Of a stretch of 64,000 nt of DNA, positions 50,137-60,653 are shown one piece after another. Below the pieces are notes generated by a model. That model did not search any database. It saw nothing but the letters and a program-made list of their open reading frames with translations, and was not told the DNA's origin. Origin of the DNA: Clusia tigrina (Eukaryota > Arthropoda > Insecta > Diptera > Clusiidae); assembly GCA_920105625.2 (NCBI GenBank), contig CAKKTE020000605.1, forward strand, positions 868,001 through 932,000, written 5' to 3'. How positions within the stretch are numbered: the stretch's first letter is position 1; every line of letters begins with the position of its first letter. The position numbers were made by a program, and so were the translations under genes.

Positions 50137-50468
50137 GCGAAGCACAGGTAAATGCAGCGAAACTGCTGAAGTAGCGTCTGAATGCTTGCACGCGTATCCG
50201 GTGCAATACCGCTGCAGCGTGGGAACGGTACCGCGGCCAGGGAATGCTGACGCAGTCAGTTTTAGACCCAGCTTAGAATTTATAAGTTATGAATAGAGTT
50301 AGTCTTAAGGAGGACCTCGAGTTGTAAAGACATCTAATTAATTTGAGTATAATAAATATAAGTATTATCCCAATTGTATGTTTGATTCAGATAAGGATAT
50401 GTAAGTATGCCGCTGTTGGCTGCAGCTAAAATATTTTTTTAATTGCAATCCTTCCGACTGCGTTAACT
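50082..50468 (+). repeat. 3' LTR of the errantivirus-like provirus
   Basis: AGTTAACACG to GTTAACT, 387 bp, followed by the TCTA duplication. Confidence 0.9.
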
Positions 50469-50564
50469 TCTATGTGTACTGACGAATCTTCACAAGAAAT
50501 TGTAATCTTTATAGAATGTATCCTAGAAGGTTAGTGTGATCAGGCTCAATTAGCCTTCCACTAA

Positions 50565-50698
50565 CAAAAGCAATGTACTATAACACCACTGAAATGTAAT
50601 AAAAAACAGAGAGAGAGAGACCTAACGGAACAAAGGAGGGGTGATAATGAGACAGCGTTGATTAGAGTGTGGTGGAATGACACAGTACTGTGAAGACC
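50565..50698 (+). mobile_element. 5' half of a dispersed SINE-like repeat, split by an LTR element
   Basis: GAGTGTGGTGGAATGACACAGTAC at its end corresponds to 37266-37290 in the uninterrupted copy. The other half resumes at 55430 with GTACATGGACAG. GTAC at the junction is duplicated by the insertion. Confidence 0.75.
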
Positions 50699-51738
50699 TA
50701 AATTTTGTAAAAATTTAAGGTCACACAAAATTCCACCCTCACCGTATACCAACACCATGCGAGCACATGTAGTCAAACCACGCCACACGTGGTTATGCTA
50801 CAACACGACACAACGCCGAAATACGGGAATTCCGTATGCGCGAACAGGACACAGTGCCGAAATACGGGACTTGTCGATGCCCGCATGAAAAAATGTATAA
50901 AAAACCGGTGCACAGAGGAACCGGTCTCTTCCGATTTCAACAGCAGCGGCGACAACAGCGAACGAGCAGGCTCTCTTGCGATTTCAACAGTAGCGGCGAC
51001 AACAGCGAACGAGCAGACTCTCTCTTGTGATTTCAACAGCAGCGGCGACAACAGCGGACGAGCTCTCTTGTGATTTCAACAGCAGCGGCGACAACAGCGG
51101 ACGAGCTCTCTTGTGATTTCGACAGCAGGCGGCGACAACAGCGGACGAGCTCTCTTGTCATTTCAACAGCAGCGGCGACAACAGCGAACGAGCAGGCGAG
51201 TAAGCGGGTATAGTATTCGCGGACAGTGGTGACCACGGCAGGCAGTTCCTGACTTTTGAGACTTCTTACGTGATTGGTGGTATGAGGTTTTAACCGACAT
51301 CACTACCACGTAAGAGAGTGCTGCACTCTAAGTGAAGTAAACGCGAGGTTTTAACCGGCGTTGAACTTCACAGCAGCTATTTCTTCAATTTAGTTATTTG
51401 AGACTTCTTACGTGATTGGTGGCGTGAGGTTTTAACCGACATCACTACCGTAAGAGAGTGCTCCACCTTAAGAGAGTGTTCCACCTTAAGCGAAGTAAAC
51501 CCGAGGTATTAACCGGCGTTGAACTTCAAAGCAGCTATTGATCGTCTGCCACGTCTACCCCACTTGCGGAAAGTATACATGATTTAGTTATAATTAGTTT
51601 AAGATAAAGTTATAGTTTACTAAATAATAAAAGAAAGTAAAACAAACTACATCAAACGTGTTGTGTTAAGGTCAATAAAATAAATATTGCACAGGACTCT
51701 GGGAAGACTGATCGTACCCCAGCTCGAGATTCCTTACA
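50699..51738 (+). repeat. 5' LTR with CAG-rich minisatellite and internal duplication
   Basis: The LTR is 1040 bp. A TATAAAA box lies at 50896. About five to six copies of a 43-50 bp unit (GATTTCAACAGCAGCGGCGA core) occupy 50930-51200. The segment TTGAGACTTCTTACGTGATTGGTGG to AGCAGCTATT occurs twice (51257-51382 and 51399-51540). The 3' LTR has fewer minisatellite units and only one copy of the second segment. Confidence 0.8.
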
Positions 51739-51756
51739 TGGCGCCTTAACACAACG
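51739..51756 (+). other. Primer-binding site
   Basis: TGGCGCCTTAACACAACG follows the LTR end directly. Only the TGGCGCC start is tRNA-Lys-like; the rest is not diagnostic. Confidence 0.5.
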
Positions 51757-51763
51757 AATCGAT

Positions 51764-52798
51764 ATGAAGCCGAAGTCAGGGTGGATCTAGACCCTACGCA
51801 AAGACCAGCTAGAACAATACGCGGCAGTATTTAAACTTGACGATACTGGAAGTGTGGAAGAACTGCGAAAAACGTTCGCATCTTTCATAGTTGATAGCAC
51901 CACTGGCCCGGAATTCCACAAACGACTGGAGGAATTAGAAATAAAGCACACGTAAGGGACAGCAAGCACCACATTACCAAAAACATCAAAGTCAACGTTA
52001 ACACAACCATCTCACGTCCACGGAGAGGAAATGATACGACACCAGGAACAACCATCTGTCGGCGCAGATAACATGAACGCCTTTGTGTCAACTCAATGTG
52101 TTACCGTTATTGAACAAGTTCGTAAGTGGCCAGTAAAATACGACGGCGATAAGGATCCGTTGGGATTTATAGAGCGCGTAAAGGAACTGGCAGACATATA
52201 TGGTCTCAACCGGGACTTACTCCCACACACAATGCCACAGCTTCTCACAGATAAGGCATTAACCTGGCACCGGAACAACAAAAAGCTGTGGGTCACATTT
52301 GAAGCATTCGAACGAGACTTTCTGAAATTTTTCCTCCCCAGCCGATATTTTGAAGATCTAGACGATGAGATCAGAAAACGGGTGCAAAAGCCAAGAGAGG
52401 TCTTTAAGGATTATACCATCGCCCTGCAAAATCTGATGGGACGTGCGCAGTATGACGAAGACTGACAGAACGAACGTATCTTCCGCAATAGTTTGCCCGA
52501 CCACCGCCTATACATACGGCGTGACGATTTCTCCTCGCTGGACAAAGTGATCACTCGTGTGCAAGCATACGAAAGTATCAAAGCGGATCAGGAAACACTG
52601 CGTGAAGCACCACAACGCAGCCGACATCAACCACCAAGTGAGCAGCTACCACGATACCAACCGGAATCTCGACGCGATCGAGCCCAAATAATGGGCATCA
52701 AAATAAGTCCCAAAACAGCATGTCGACGCAGCGGTCAAGAAGGACACATCCAACGCAATTTTCGGAACCCAAAGGTACTGTTCTGCTGGAACAATTGA
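51764..52798 (+). pseudogene. gag and nucleocapsid region of the capture element
   Basis: An N-terminal piece (51764-51955) reads KDQLEQYAAVFKLDDTGSVE, then a stop. The main frame (52031-52798) has KWPVKYDGDKDPLGFIERVK and TFEAFERDFLKFFLPSRYFE, the retrotransposon capsid (gag PF03732-type) pattern of the Ty3/gypsy group. A TGA at 52463-52465 is read through in the same frame by FRNSLPDHRLYIRRDDFSSL. Near 52720, CRRSGQEGHIQRNFRNP is a knuckle with Cys replaced. It ends at TGA 52796-52798 in frame with the protease. Confidence 0.75.
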
Positions 52799-53290
52799 GT
52801 GCTATCAACAGCAAGCGGTAAACGAGCAAGGACCCCCTCAGATCCGGGGACGAGTGGCGCGGTCAAATCGCAACCCGTTCCGCCAACAGTAAAGTTGTTA
52901 CGTTGCGAGCGTAACCATATCTTCGCCACAGTTAAAGTGGACGGAGAACAAATAGATGCGACGATAGACACCGGGGCTACAAAGAGCTTCATCAATGGAA
53001 ATTTTGCCAAACAACATCGAAGTCCGAACAACGTAGTCGCAGTAAACGTGAGGGCACAACTAGCAAACGGCGGTGAATGCACAAGCAAGGAAGCCCTTAT
53101 GCTCGACGTGCGAATAGGTGATAAATGTTACCGAATGCCGTTTCTCATCTTCCCACGTGCATCTGGACAAGTTATTTTAGGGTTAGATTTCTTGTACGCC
53201 ATGGGAGCTAGTCTTTCCCTCGGAGGGAGCTCCATTGAATTGAGAGCCGAGAGGAGAAAATCCCGAAACAACCCCAAACAGTTGACAGTG
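52799..53290 (+). pseudogene. Retropepsin of the capture element
   Basis: VDGEQIDATIDTGATKSFIN contains the Asp-Thr-Gly-Ala active site; SGQVILGLDFLYAMGASL is the second conserved hydrophobic region with the usual ILG-D. Together they define a complete retroviral-type protease domain of about 110 residues. It is in the same frame as gag before and the captured sequence after. Confidence 0.8.
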
Positions 53291-54350
53291 CGTAACAGGA
53301 ATCCTAGGAAGCAACAGCAGAGGTCACCACAGAAAAAACAAGGACAGCAAACGCTAATACAACAACAATTGACAATAGCAAACGACGATCAACAGATAAC
53401 CCCGCCTGCAGTGAGACGAGGGCATTCGATGCAGAGCGCAAACAACAGCAATCTCAGCAACAACAACAATAACATTAACAAAATTGCCGCTAGCCTCTCA
53501 GCTAAAGCCGGCGCTACCGACGAAACCAAAGTAGCAGCAACTACATCACCGGCTTCAGCCACACCTACAACACCCCGCAACTACGGACGGAGGAGAAAGA
53601 ACAAACAAGTAACGCAAGTCCTACAACCAACTGCTGACATTCTTGAGGGTTAGGAACCACATCCGATGCTGGCGAACGTGGCTAATATTGAATTAGCAGA
53701 AGGTTCACGTACAAGTGCACTCACAGCGACATCGCCACTATTATCTGCCCATTATAATGAAACTCCAACGCCCAACTCCAATTCAAACGCTCACGTTCGT
53801 CTACCAAGCACTACGCCTTCATCGCCACAGCGGCGTGATTGTAAGATCAAAGACAAGTTCAAACGGCCACTTATGCTGGACAGCCAGGTCAACTGCAATG
53901 CGGTGGTCCCGCCACCGAGCACACAAGTATCCGCTGAAGGCACTGGTACTGCTGGCATAGTCGCAGCCGAGGAGGAACAGCAACGCGGTTCGGTAAAACT
54001 GGTCATATCCAAAAAGAAGAGTAGGATTTTCAAAAGTGGGGCACTTGTTCAGTCCGACCAACCCGAGCGGTCTGCAGTCAACAAGCGACAGCATCTGTAC
54101 AAACATCGGTGGGGTGCTGAAGCCAACGGCGACGCTTCCTGCGACGCAATGCCTCCGAAATTCAATGACAAGCAAGCCATACGAATAGCGTCCGACGGCC
54201 TTTTTGAAGACTTCAATGAAGAGTCGAGCAAAGGTACATTTTCACGTGACAATAGACCAGTGGTTGGCAAATTGACTCGCGAAATTAAGCCTCAAGCTAT
54301 CCCCAATCTATTTGATACGGACACGGACACAGCTACACCGGCCACTATTA
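53291..54350 (+). pseudogene. Probable captured host coding sequence between protease and RNase H end
   Basis: After the protease the same frame continues for about 350 codons, with only one stop (TAG 53651-53653), into sequence unlike any retroviral domain. The first part is Gln/Asn/Thr-rich. The second (about 53830-54270) has ordinary eukaryotic protein character: GSVKLVISKKKSRIFKSGAL, VNKRQHLYKHRWGAEANGD and PPKFNDKQAIRIASDGLF. By memory these resemble the N-terminal half of insect Wapl (wings apart-like, cohesin release), but this is not checked. Its borders are inferred from where retroviral signatures stop and resume. It replaces RT and most of RNase H. Confidence 0.5.
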
Positions 54351-54640
54351 CCAGCTTTAAGGTTGACAGGAAGGGCAAACTGAATGTCGTAGCCGATGCG
54401 CTATCTAGACAACCACTAGAAGCTCTTTACTCACGTACTGAACTGCAAGATGAAGAGAAGGAAGAATACAACGACGGAGGCACGTGGAAGAGAGGCGCTA
54501 CATCATTAACCGCGCTATTAAATAAACTGCCCATTACAACTGGCCCCACTTTCTGCGACCTGAACGAGGTACATGGAGAGAAAGAACTTACCACAAACGG
54601 TCAAAGACGCAATAACAGCGAAGGTGCAGATAGATCATAG
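54351..54640 (+). pseudogene. RNase H terminus of the capture element
   Basis: KVDRKGKLNVVADALSRQPLE is the conserved C-terminal end of gypsy-group RNase H (NxxADALSR). The frame goes on to TAG at 54638-54640, almost exactly where the 3' LTR begins. No integrase sequence is seen. Confidence 0.75.
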
Positions 54641-55429
54641 GACTGGGAAAATGAAACGAATGCGATTCGAAATACCACCATACCGTATACGAACACCATG
54701 CGAGCACATGTAGCCAAACCACGCCACACGTGGTTATGCTCGAACACGACACAACGCCGAAATACGGGAATTCCGTATGCGCGAACACGAAACAGTGCCG
54801 AAATACGGGACTTGTCGATGCTCGCATGAAAAAATGTATAAAAGGCCACAGAGGAACCGGTCTCTTCCGATTTCAACAGCAGCGGCGACAACAGCGAACG
54901 AACAGGCTCTCTTGCGATTTCTACAGTAGCGGCGTCAACAGCGAACGAGCAGGCTCTCTCTTGTGATTTCGACAGCAGCGGTGACAGCAGCGGATGAGCT
55001 CTCTTGTGATTTCAACAGCAGCGGCGACAACAGGGGTGGGTATAGTATTCGCGGACAGTGGCAACCACGGCAGACAGTTCCTGACTTTTGAGACTTCTTA
55101 CGTGATTGGTGGTGTGAGGTTTTAACCGACATCACTACCACGTAAGAGAGTGCTCCACCCTAAGCGAAGTAAACGCGAGGTATTAACCGGCGTTGAACTT
55201 CTAAGCAGCTATTGATCGTCTGCCACGTCTGCCCCACTTCACCGAAATTAGACGAGGCGGAAAGTATACATGATTTAGTTATAATTAGTTTAAGATGAAG
55301 TTATAGTTTACTAAATAATAAAAGAAAGTAAAACAAACTACATCAAACGTGTTGTGTTAAGGTCAATAAAATAAATACTGTACAGGACTCTGGGAAGACT
55401 GAGCGTACCCCAGCTAGAGATTCCTTACA
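54641..55429 (+). repeat. 3' LTR of the capture element
   Basis: From ACCGTATACGAACACCATGC (54682) on it matches the 5' LTR; the first ~40 bp differ. It lacks one of the duplicated blocks and some minisatellite units, which explains its smaller size (about 790 bp against 1040). It ends GAGATTCCTTACA. Confidence 0.8.
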
Positions 55430-55790
55430 GTACATGGACAGAATTTGATCAGTCAGTTCACCACCTGCAGTTAGCGTAGTTGTCTGGATGGACAGATTGC
55501 AACAGCTGTAGGCCCAGGTTCGATCCTGGGAGGGTTCATAATTGGTGTGCTGTTGATTTCTGAGACATAATAAAAAATGCTTGGGGAAAAATTGCCTTTC
55601 ATTGAAAGATCTCTGTTGAGGACAAGTGGCGTGTCCGAAATAGCTATAAGATATGCCAAAAAATGTTTCAATAATTCTTCTTCTTGTTCTGAAAAATTAT
55701 TACTGTGGCATAACCACACATACAATTGCAACTACTGTTGTAACTTGTATTGTCAATAAATTCGTTACAAAAATAATCCTTTTATTCTTA
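55430..55790 (+). mobile_element. tRNA-derived SINE-like repeat, copy 2 (3' half, best tRNA head)
   Basis: Box A-like TTAGCGTAGTTGTCTGG (55471-55487) and box B GGTTCGATCC (55517-55526) are 46 bp apart. The T-arm is perfect: CCCAG-GTTCGATC-CTGGG. Such internal promoters drive pol III transcription of SINEs. The body of about 230 bp ends in an A/T-rich tail after CAATAAATTCGTTACAAAAAT. It aligns with 37256-37620. Its 5' part lies at 50565-50698, displaced by the LTR insertion. Confidence 0.7.
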
Positions 55791-55844
55791 ATAAAATAAT
55801 AAACGTGCATAGTCCTCAAGCGCACGTATAATGTCATGAAAATG

Positions 55845-56255
55845 TTATTATTAAGTAAAAGTTGATTACATGCTTTTAGGTGCGCCTATTTGACAATTGA
55901 ACTGCATTGAACTTCCACTACTAGCTGGTCAGCACTTTCCCAAAAGTGTGCCACTCGATGATTGCATTAGCGGACAATTGCAGAATGTGCAAACCAAAGA
56001 GTAGGGCAATTACAAATAACAATGTAGGGCAATTAGAAATAATAAAGTAGAACGTTAAGATACGAATATATTAATATAAAATAGTATATAAGCAGGTATT
56101 TTACCAATAAACAGAGTCTTTTTGCTAACAAGCGATTCGAGCGCGTTTCTATTCGCGCGGTTAGAAAGTGCAGTCAGGCTGCTACTAGGCGCCCAGTGTA
56201 TATCCGACACATAGAAAATAATCCAGGCGGAAGCACACCACGCAATACCCCTACA
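55845..56255 (+). repeat. 5' LTR-like region of a BEL/Pao element
   Basis: TATATAAG (56085-56092) and AATAAA (56106-56111) sit as promoter and poly-A signals do in LTRs. The right end is set by ...CCCCTACA followed by the primer-site-like TTGGCGCAGCGTAGG (56259-56273). The left end (TGTTATTATTAAG, about 55845) is a guess. Confidence 0.5.
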
Positions 56256-57655
56256 TAATTGGCGCAGCGTAGGATGCGGCCAATATGAGGATAAGTCTTG
56301 ATGACACCCCCAACAGATGTGATGCCAGCACAGCACAGTTAAGGAATGAGATTGTATAGAGCCAGTCCGACCGGATAAGATCCAGCCAAGGTTTGTGTTT
56401 TGGACGATGTGCTGATCCGGTTCACCAATTATAGTAAGATGATGTGTGCGAACATGTCAGCGCCTAAGATCAAATCAATCCTCTTGGGCTGATAGTACGT
56501 AGGGGCTGCTAAATGTAGACCACGGGTGTGAGACCACAGTGTGGGGTCTACCAGCTGATTCGGCAAAGGAGTGGTGATAGCTTTCAGTATTAGTGAAAGA
56601 TCTTAAGTTGCAGCTGGCAAACTTGAATTCGTTGACTGTGTTTTTTCCTCACAAAATTATTTTGCACAAAATTGTTTACTGGATGATTACTAATAATGTG
56701 GACAGCTGTACCAAAGTTTTCAAGAACCGCTGGATGAAGAATAGAAGGCGAAAATTTATTTACTTCGCACAAAGACTGGCAGTCAAAAGATACCAAATAA
56801 GTGGGGTCATCCAACATCACCATTTAACTGAAATTTTTGCTGTTCAAAAAGTAAGCTAAGATTCCGGCTGTGCCATCAAAAGCGTGATCGATCCGATAAT
56901 ACAAAATGTACGCGCACTTAAAGCTATGAAGGTGCATGTTAAGTACTAGGATGATTTGCTAAATCATGCAAATGTTCATCGGCTTGCAAATAATACTCGA
57001 CGTCAATAGCAATTATCGCTTACAGACGAGTCGTCGCCTAGGCTAAAAGATTTGCACACATTTTTAGAAGCTCTCTGCCGATCGTTAGAGGTCATCAAAT
57101 CAGCTGGTTCGTACTCTAATAAAAATAAGAAAGCTTTAAGCGCAAGCAAGGGCACTAAAGCTTGCCACGTTGCACAAGTAAACAAGGCCTTAGGAAAAGA
57201 GTGTATCTATTGTTCTGGTAAGCATTTGATCTAGGAATGTACTGATTTTCTCAGTTTATCTTTGCAATGAAGATCCCAAGTCGCCAAAAAAGGGTATTGT
57301 TGTTCAACAGCTTAAGCGGAAGGCATAAAGGTAATGTTGGTCGAAGTTCATCCAAGGTTCATGCAGGGACTGCCACAACCGACATTATACACTATTGCAT
57401 AATTTTGGGCCTATTAATGAAGATTCTGTAAGGGACAAAACACAAATTCCACACACGGTGGATGCAACCGCTTTATCAGCTTCAGTAAATAGACCCGTAC
57501 TTTTGGCTACTGCTTTAGTACGAATTGCAGAACCCATCGATAATGGTTTGCACTCATCATTCATTTCAGAATCCTGTGTTCAGAAATTGTGCTTAAAGAG
57601 GCAACGCAGCGAGGTTATTGTGAGTGGAATTGGTGGGCGAAAAGCGTTGTGAAAG
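56256..57655 (+). pseudogene. BEL/Pao gag and protease relic
   Basis: About 57050-57240 reads HTFLEALCRSLEVIKSAGSY and, after a gap, CIYCSGKHLI with a stop and then ECTDFLSLS, the single-knuckle end of a BEL/Pao Gag. 57395-57652 gives PVLLATALVRI, then a stretch in place of the protease active site, then FISESCVQKLCLKRQRSE and VIVSGIGG, typical of the BEL/Pao protease region. The active-site DSGSQ-type motif itself is degraded (EPIDNGLHSSF). Many stops and frame changes are present. RT and integrase are lost. Confidence 0.65.
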
Positions 57656-57732
57656 GGGAAGTATATGTCTGCCTTATGACGAAGTATCACTCCATGTCTG
57701 CATTGTTACTACCCAAATTAACTGGGTATTAA

Positions 57733-57905
57733 CAATGCAGAGATAACAAGATAAGATACTACCCCAAGAACCCGGCACAGAAAGAGCTCATCAATGCCGA
57801 AATAGATGAAGTTTTAACAAAAGGTTGTATAGAGTCTTCACACAGCCCCCATAGCGCACCAATCGTGCTGGTGCGGAAGAAGGATGGCAGGTGGCGACTA
57901 TTGCC
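57733..57905 (+). pseudogene. Ty3/gypsy RT fragment
   Basis: RYYPKNPAQKELINAEIDEV then SPHSAPIVLVRKKDGRWRLL is the start of a gypsy reverse transcriptase. It is cut after about 55 residues. It is distinct from the BEL relic and from the element to the right. Confidence 0.75.
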
Positions 57906-58350
57906 GACAAATGAATACGAGGGCTAATCTCAACACGTATTTGTCCATTGACAAATTTCACCCACTCAAAATCTTTTGTTCAAAATACAAAAAAGTCTCA
58001 AAGTAGGCGAGTCAGATTTTGACTTCGTTTGTTACGTTCTTTTATATGAAACCAATTTTCAATCACGTTAAACTTTCACTATTGATTGAGAATCTTTCAG
58101 GGTGTGAAATAACAAGCGTTCGGTGGAATAACAAACGTTTGGTGGAATAACAAACGTTCGGTGTTGAATAACAAACTATTTGTCAAAACAAGTATTCGAA
58201 GTTCGTTAAGGATTTCCAAAGCATAGTCGAGATATCGACGACATATAATCCTTACTCAACTTGAACTACATGAGCAACTACAGAATCAACTGACAGGCAG
58301 AGGCATCACAAGGAGCACCAAACAGGCCACAATTTGTTTGGAAGTCCCAA
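57906..58350. other. Non-coding DNA with short GGTGGAATAACAAACG repeats
   Basis: A unit near GGTGGAATAACAAACGTT occurs three times in tandem at 58121-58175. No gene is supported. The stretch may be part of a lost LTR. Confidence 0.5.
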
Positions 58351-58352
58351 TT

Positions 58353-58449
58353 GTACAATTTGTCTTGAATCAACAAACTAATTAGAAATATGTTTCGTAC
58401 TTTCCCCAGTCGAAGATTAATTAGTTTGTTGATTCAAGACAAATTGTAC
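58353..58449. repeat. Perfect 32-bp inverted repeat with 33-bp spacer
   Basis: 58353-58384 (GTACAATTTGTCTTGAATC...) is the exact reverse complement of 58418-58449. The spacer sequence TTTCGTACTTTCCCCAGTCG recurs just to the right (58467 on), so the locus mixes inverted and direct repeats. Confidence 0.9.
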
Positions 58450-58629
58450 TATTTGGAAACATATTTCGTACTTTCCCCAGTCGAAGACTAATTAGTTTGA
58501 GTCCATCACTGGTCAAGTACCTCTCAGATCCGGGAGAAGTGAATTTGGAAACCACCCAAAAAGATAACGCTATAATTTGGAAACCACCCAAAAAGATACC
58601 TGCCATAAGTAAAAAAAAATAAGTAAAAT

Positions 58630-59640
58630 GGTTATAGAGAAGATTTCAATGGCAGTGTCCAGGCTATTACCTGTGTTTACTAGTGCTGCTTCAGAAGACT
58701 TACGGTCAGAACTCAACAGGTTCATTCAAGGGTTGTGAACTTGCATAGCGACGCATAAGCCCTGATGAGCTGCAGGACTTCTTCGAATGTGTTAAGCAAA
58801 GGTAATTTTGAGATGCATACAACCTTGTGCTGCCAAAGCAGTTCGCCAGTGTGAACGAGCTTTACGGCTTTCTAAAGAGAACCTATTTAAAGGAGAGAAC
58901 TCTGGAAGACATATCCCAAGAGATCAGAATCGCAAAACAGCTGGCAGGTGAAGACATACGCGCCTTTGCTAGGCGTTTAGAGACACTTCGGATGATGGCC
59001 CAGGAAATAATAAAAAATAAGTACAATGGCGTTGGAGATCCAGCATTATTATTCGAAGTTGACAAGTCGGTGTTAACAACTTTCGTGGTGGGCCTCCGCA
59101 ACTCCGCTCTAAAGATGCATATGCTGAATCGCAGCACAGGAAGTCTGGAAGAGTTAGTAGAAGAAGCAATTAGAGCACAATACTCGTGGAACAGAGTACG
59201 GCCGGTTTGGGGGAGGTACATATGTTCGAAAACAGAGAGGACAGTTTAACTGCCCCTGTCATGGATAGAGAGGGAAGTAATTCAGTCTCAAACATATATA
59301 GAGGAGCATATAATTCCGGTGTCTCCGACAACAGAGCCGCGAATCCGGGAAATTCGTACAGGGGGTTTGTACACATGTTCGTTCTGCCGTAAGCAAGGGA
59401 GCATTACACGCAAAAACACGCCCTACTGTATAGAGTGCCAAACATATGGTCATGAGGCAGGTAAACAGTGCGACGGAGACACAAAATGGAAACAGAGTAG
59501 AAGGCAGCCAGCTACGAGGCGCACGGATCCATCCTTGAGGGACAGAAGGGGTACCTATAGTAGTCACCGAGTTAATTCAACAGAAGGAATTAACCAAGGA
59601 AGAAATCCTTTCAACACTGGGAGTGGTCAGTGTTGATTTG
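58630..59640 (+). pseudogene. gag of the right-hand gypsy element
   Basis: The main frame (58827-59249) has ELYGFLKRTYLKERTLEDIS, EIRIAKQLAGEDIRAFARRL and LLFEVDKSVLTTFVVGLRN, the helical capsid pattern of gypsy Gags. 59319-59636 reads a knuckle-like CSFCRKQGSITRKNTPYCIEC in another frame, then an Arg-rich tail. Frame changes and stops (58740, 59249) break the gene. Confidence 0.7.
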
Positions 59641-59833
59641 GGTGACTGTGATGATTATAGTACTTAGGTTAAGTTTTAATAAAGTTAGAAAGTAAAGACC
59701 AATCGCTGCGAACGCGGTACGAGAGTTCATAGTCAACTTAATTATGATATTTTTTAGGGAATGTAGGATTGTAAAGGATAACTGCGGTGCATAGAAGAAC
59801 AAATTTGAAGATTCAGGAAGTGGATACGCGTCC

Positions 59834-60617
59834 ATGTTGGGAACAAAAGGACGTTGTTTCGTTATGAGCAGGATAGGTGATGCATTCATCGAGATACCCT
59901 GCAAGCAAGCAGCTAGTGGAAAGCTAGTGCTTTTGGTTGAATCAGGGGGGGACACCAGCCTCGTAAAATCTAGTATTTTACGGAAAGGGCTGGATATTAA
60001 TCAAATGGACGTAAGAACGCTTAATGGAGCGATTGTAGGTTGCATCAGGACACTAGGATCGCTCAGAATAGGGCACAGTGAAGTTAAGGGCATGCGTTGT
60101 AGAAGCACGCAGTAGAATTGGATAGCAAAGGTATTCCGGCCGATGGGATAATTGGCCGCGATAATCTTTGGGGCCGCACCATACTGGATGCGCTCGAGAA
60201 GCAGTTATCATTTTATGACAATAAAAAGAATAGAATCCTCACTCTTCCATTAAAGTCATGGCAGGAAGGAACCGTGAATAGGGTTAAGAATTGTATGGAG
60301 GTAGTCAATGCAAGGTCAACCAGAGTAGTTACTATGAAACTTATGTAAACACGAAACTTAGCACTGGCGTATATATGGGAGAAACCATAACGCACGTTGA
60401 CAAGGTTAAGGTGTACGCTTGCGTACTAAATGCATCAGAAGAGGACTACTATATGGATAAGCATTTTAGTCCTAAGTTCACTGGCTATGATAATTTTAAA
60501 GAACCGAATGATAGATTGGTTAATCAGATTAAGCAGGTAGATATAAGAAAAATAATGGAGAGGGTGCTAGAATCACTGAAGTTAGACCCAAGCGTAAATT
60601 TAGAAGAGAAGGCATGA
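59834..60617 (+). pseudogene. Protease and linker of the right-hand gypsy element
   Basis: LVLLVESGGDTSLVKSSIL occupies the active-site position of a retropepsin, but with Glu-Ser-Gly-Gly in place of the usual Asp-Thr/Ser-Gly-Ala. IPADGIIGRDNLWGRTILD (60118 on) is the second protease region. 60291-60617 is the spacer before RT. If the Glu is the native residue the enzyme would be inactive; it is more likely a decayed copy. Confidence 0.6.
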
Positions 60618-60653
60618 ATACAAGACATTTTTACGTCATTCCATGACATATTT

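Larger units (their letters stand above)
41410..50468 (+). mobile_element. Errantivirus-like endogenous retrovirus (gypsy group), defective
   Basis: The two LTRs (41410-41795, 50082-50468) start AGTTAACACG; the right one ends GTTAACT. TCTA flanks both sides (41406-41409, 50469-50472). The primer site at 41796 and the polypurine tract AAGGAGGGAGG at 50071-50081 are in place. Between them lie a leader, gag, protease, integrase and env remnants in retroviral order. The reverse transcriptase and RNase H are missing. A long palindrome (42465-44466) and a mariner-like element (47347-48532) are inserted. gag, pol and env all carry stops or frame breaks. This is a dead provirus; breaks are described only. 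Confidence 0.85.
50699..55429 (+). mobile_element. LTR retrotransposon with captured non-retroviral coding sequence
   Basis: It starts TGTGAAG at 50699 and ends CCTTACA at 55429, flanked by GTAC on both sides. The 5' LTR is followed at once by a TGGCGCC primer site. Internal coding is gag, zinc-knuckle-like region and protease in one frame. It then leaves retroviral sequence for about 350 codons and returns to an RNase H end. No RT core and no integrase are present. It is non-autonomous at 4.7 kb. Confidence 0.8.

Noticed and set aside
50561..51236. Minus- and plus-strand frames across the CAG-rich LTR repeats (SSAVVAAAVE or FNSSGDN patterns)
   Set aside because: They are repeat translations within an LTR, present in both LTR copies, with no conserved start.
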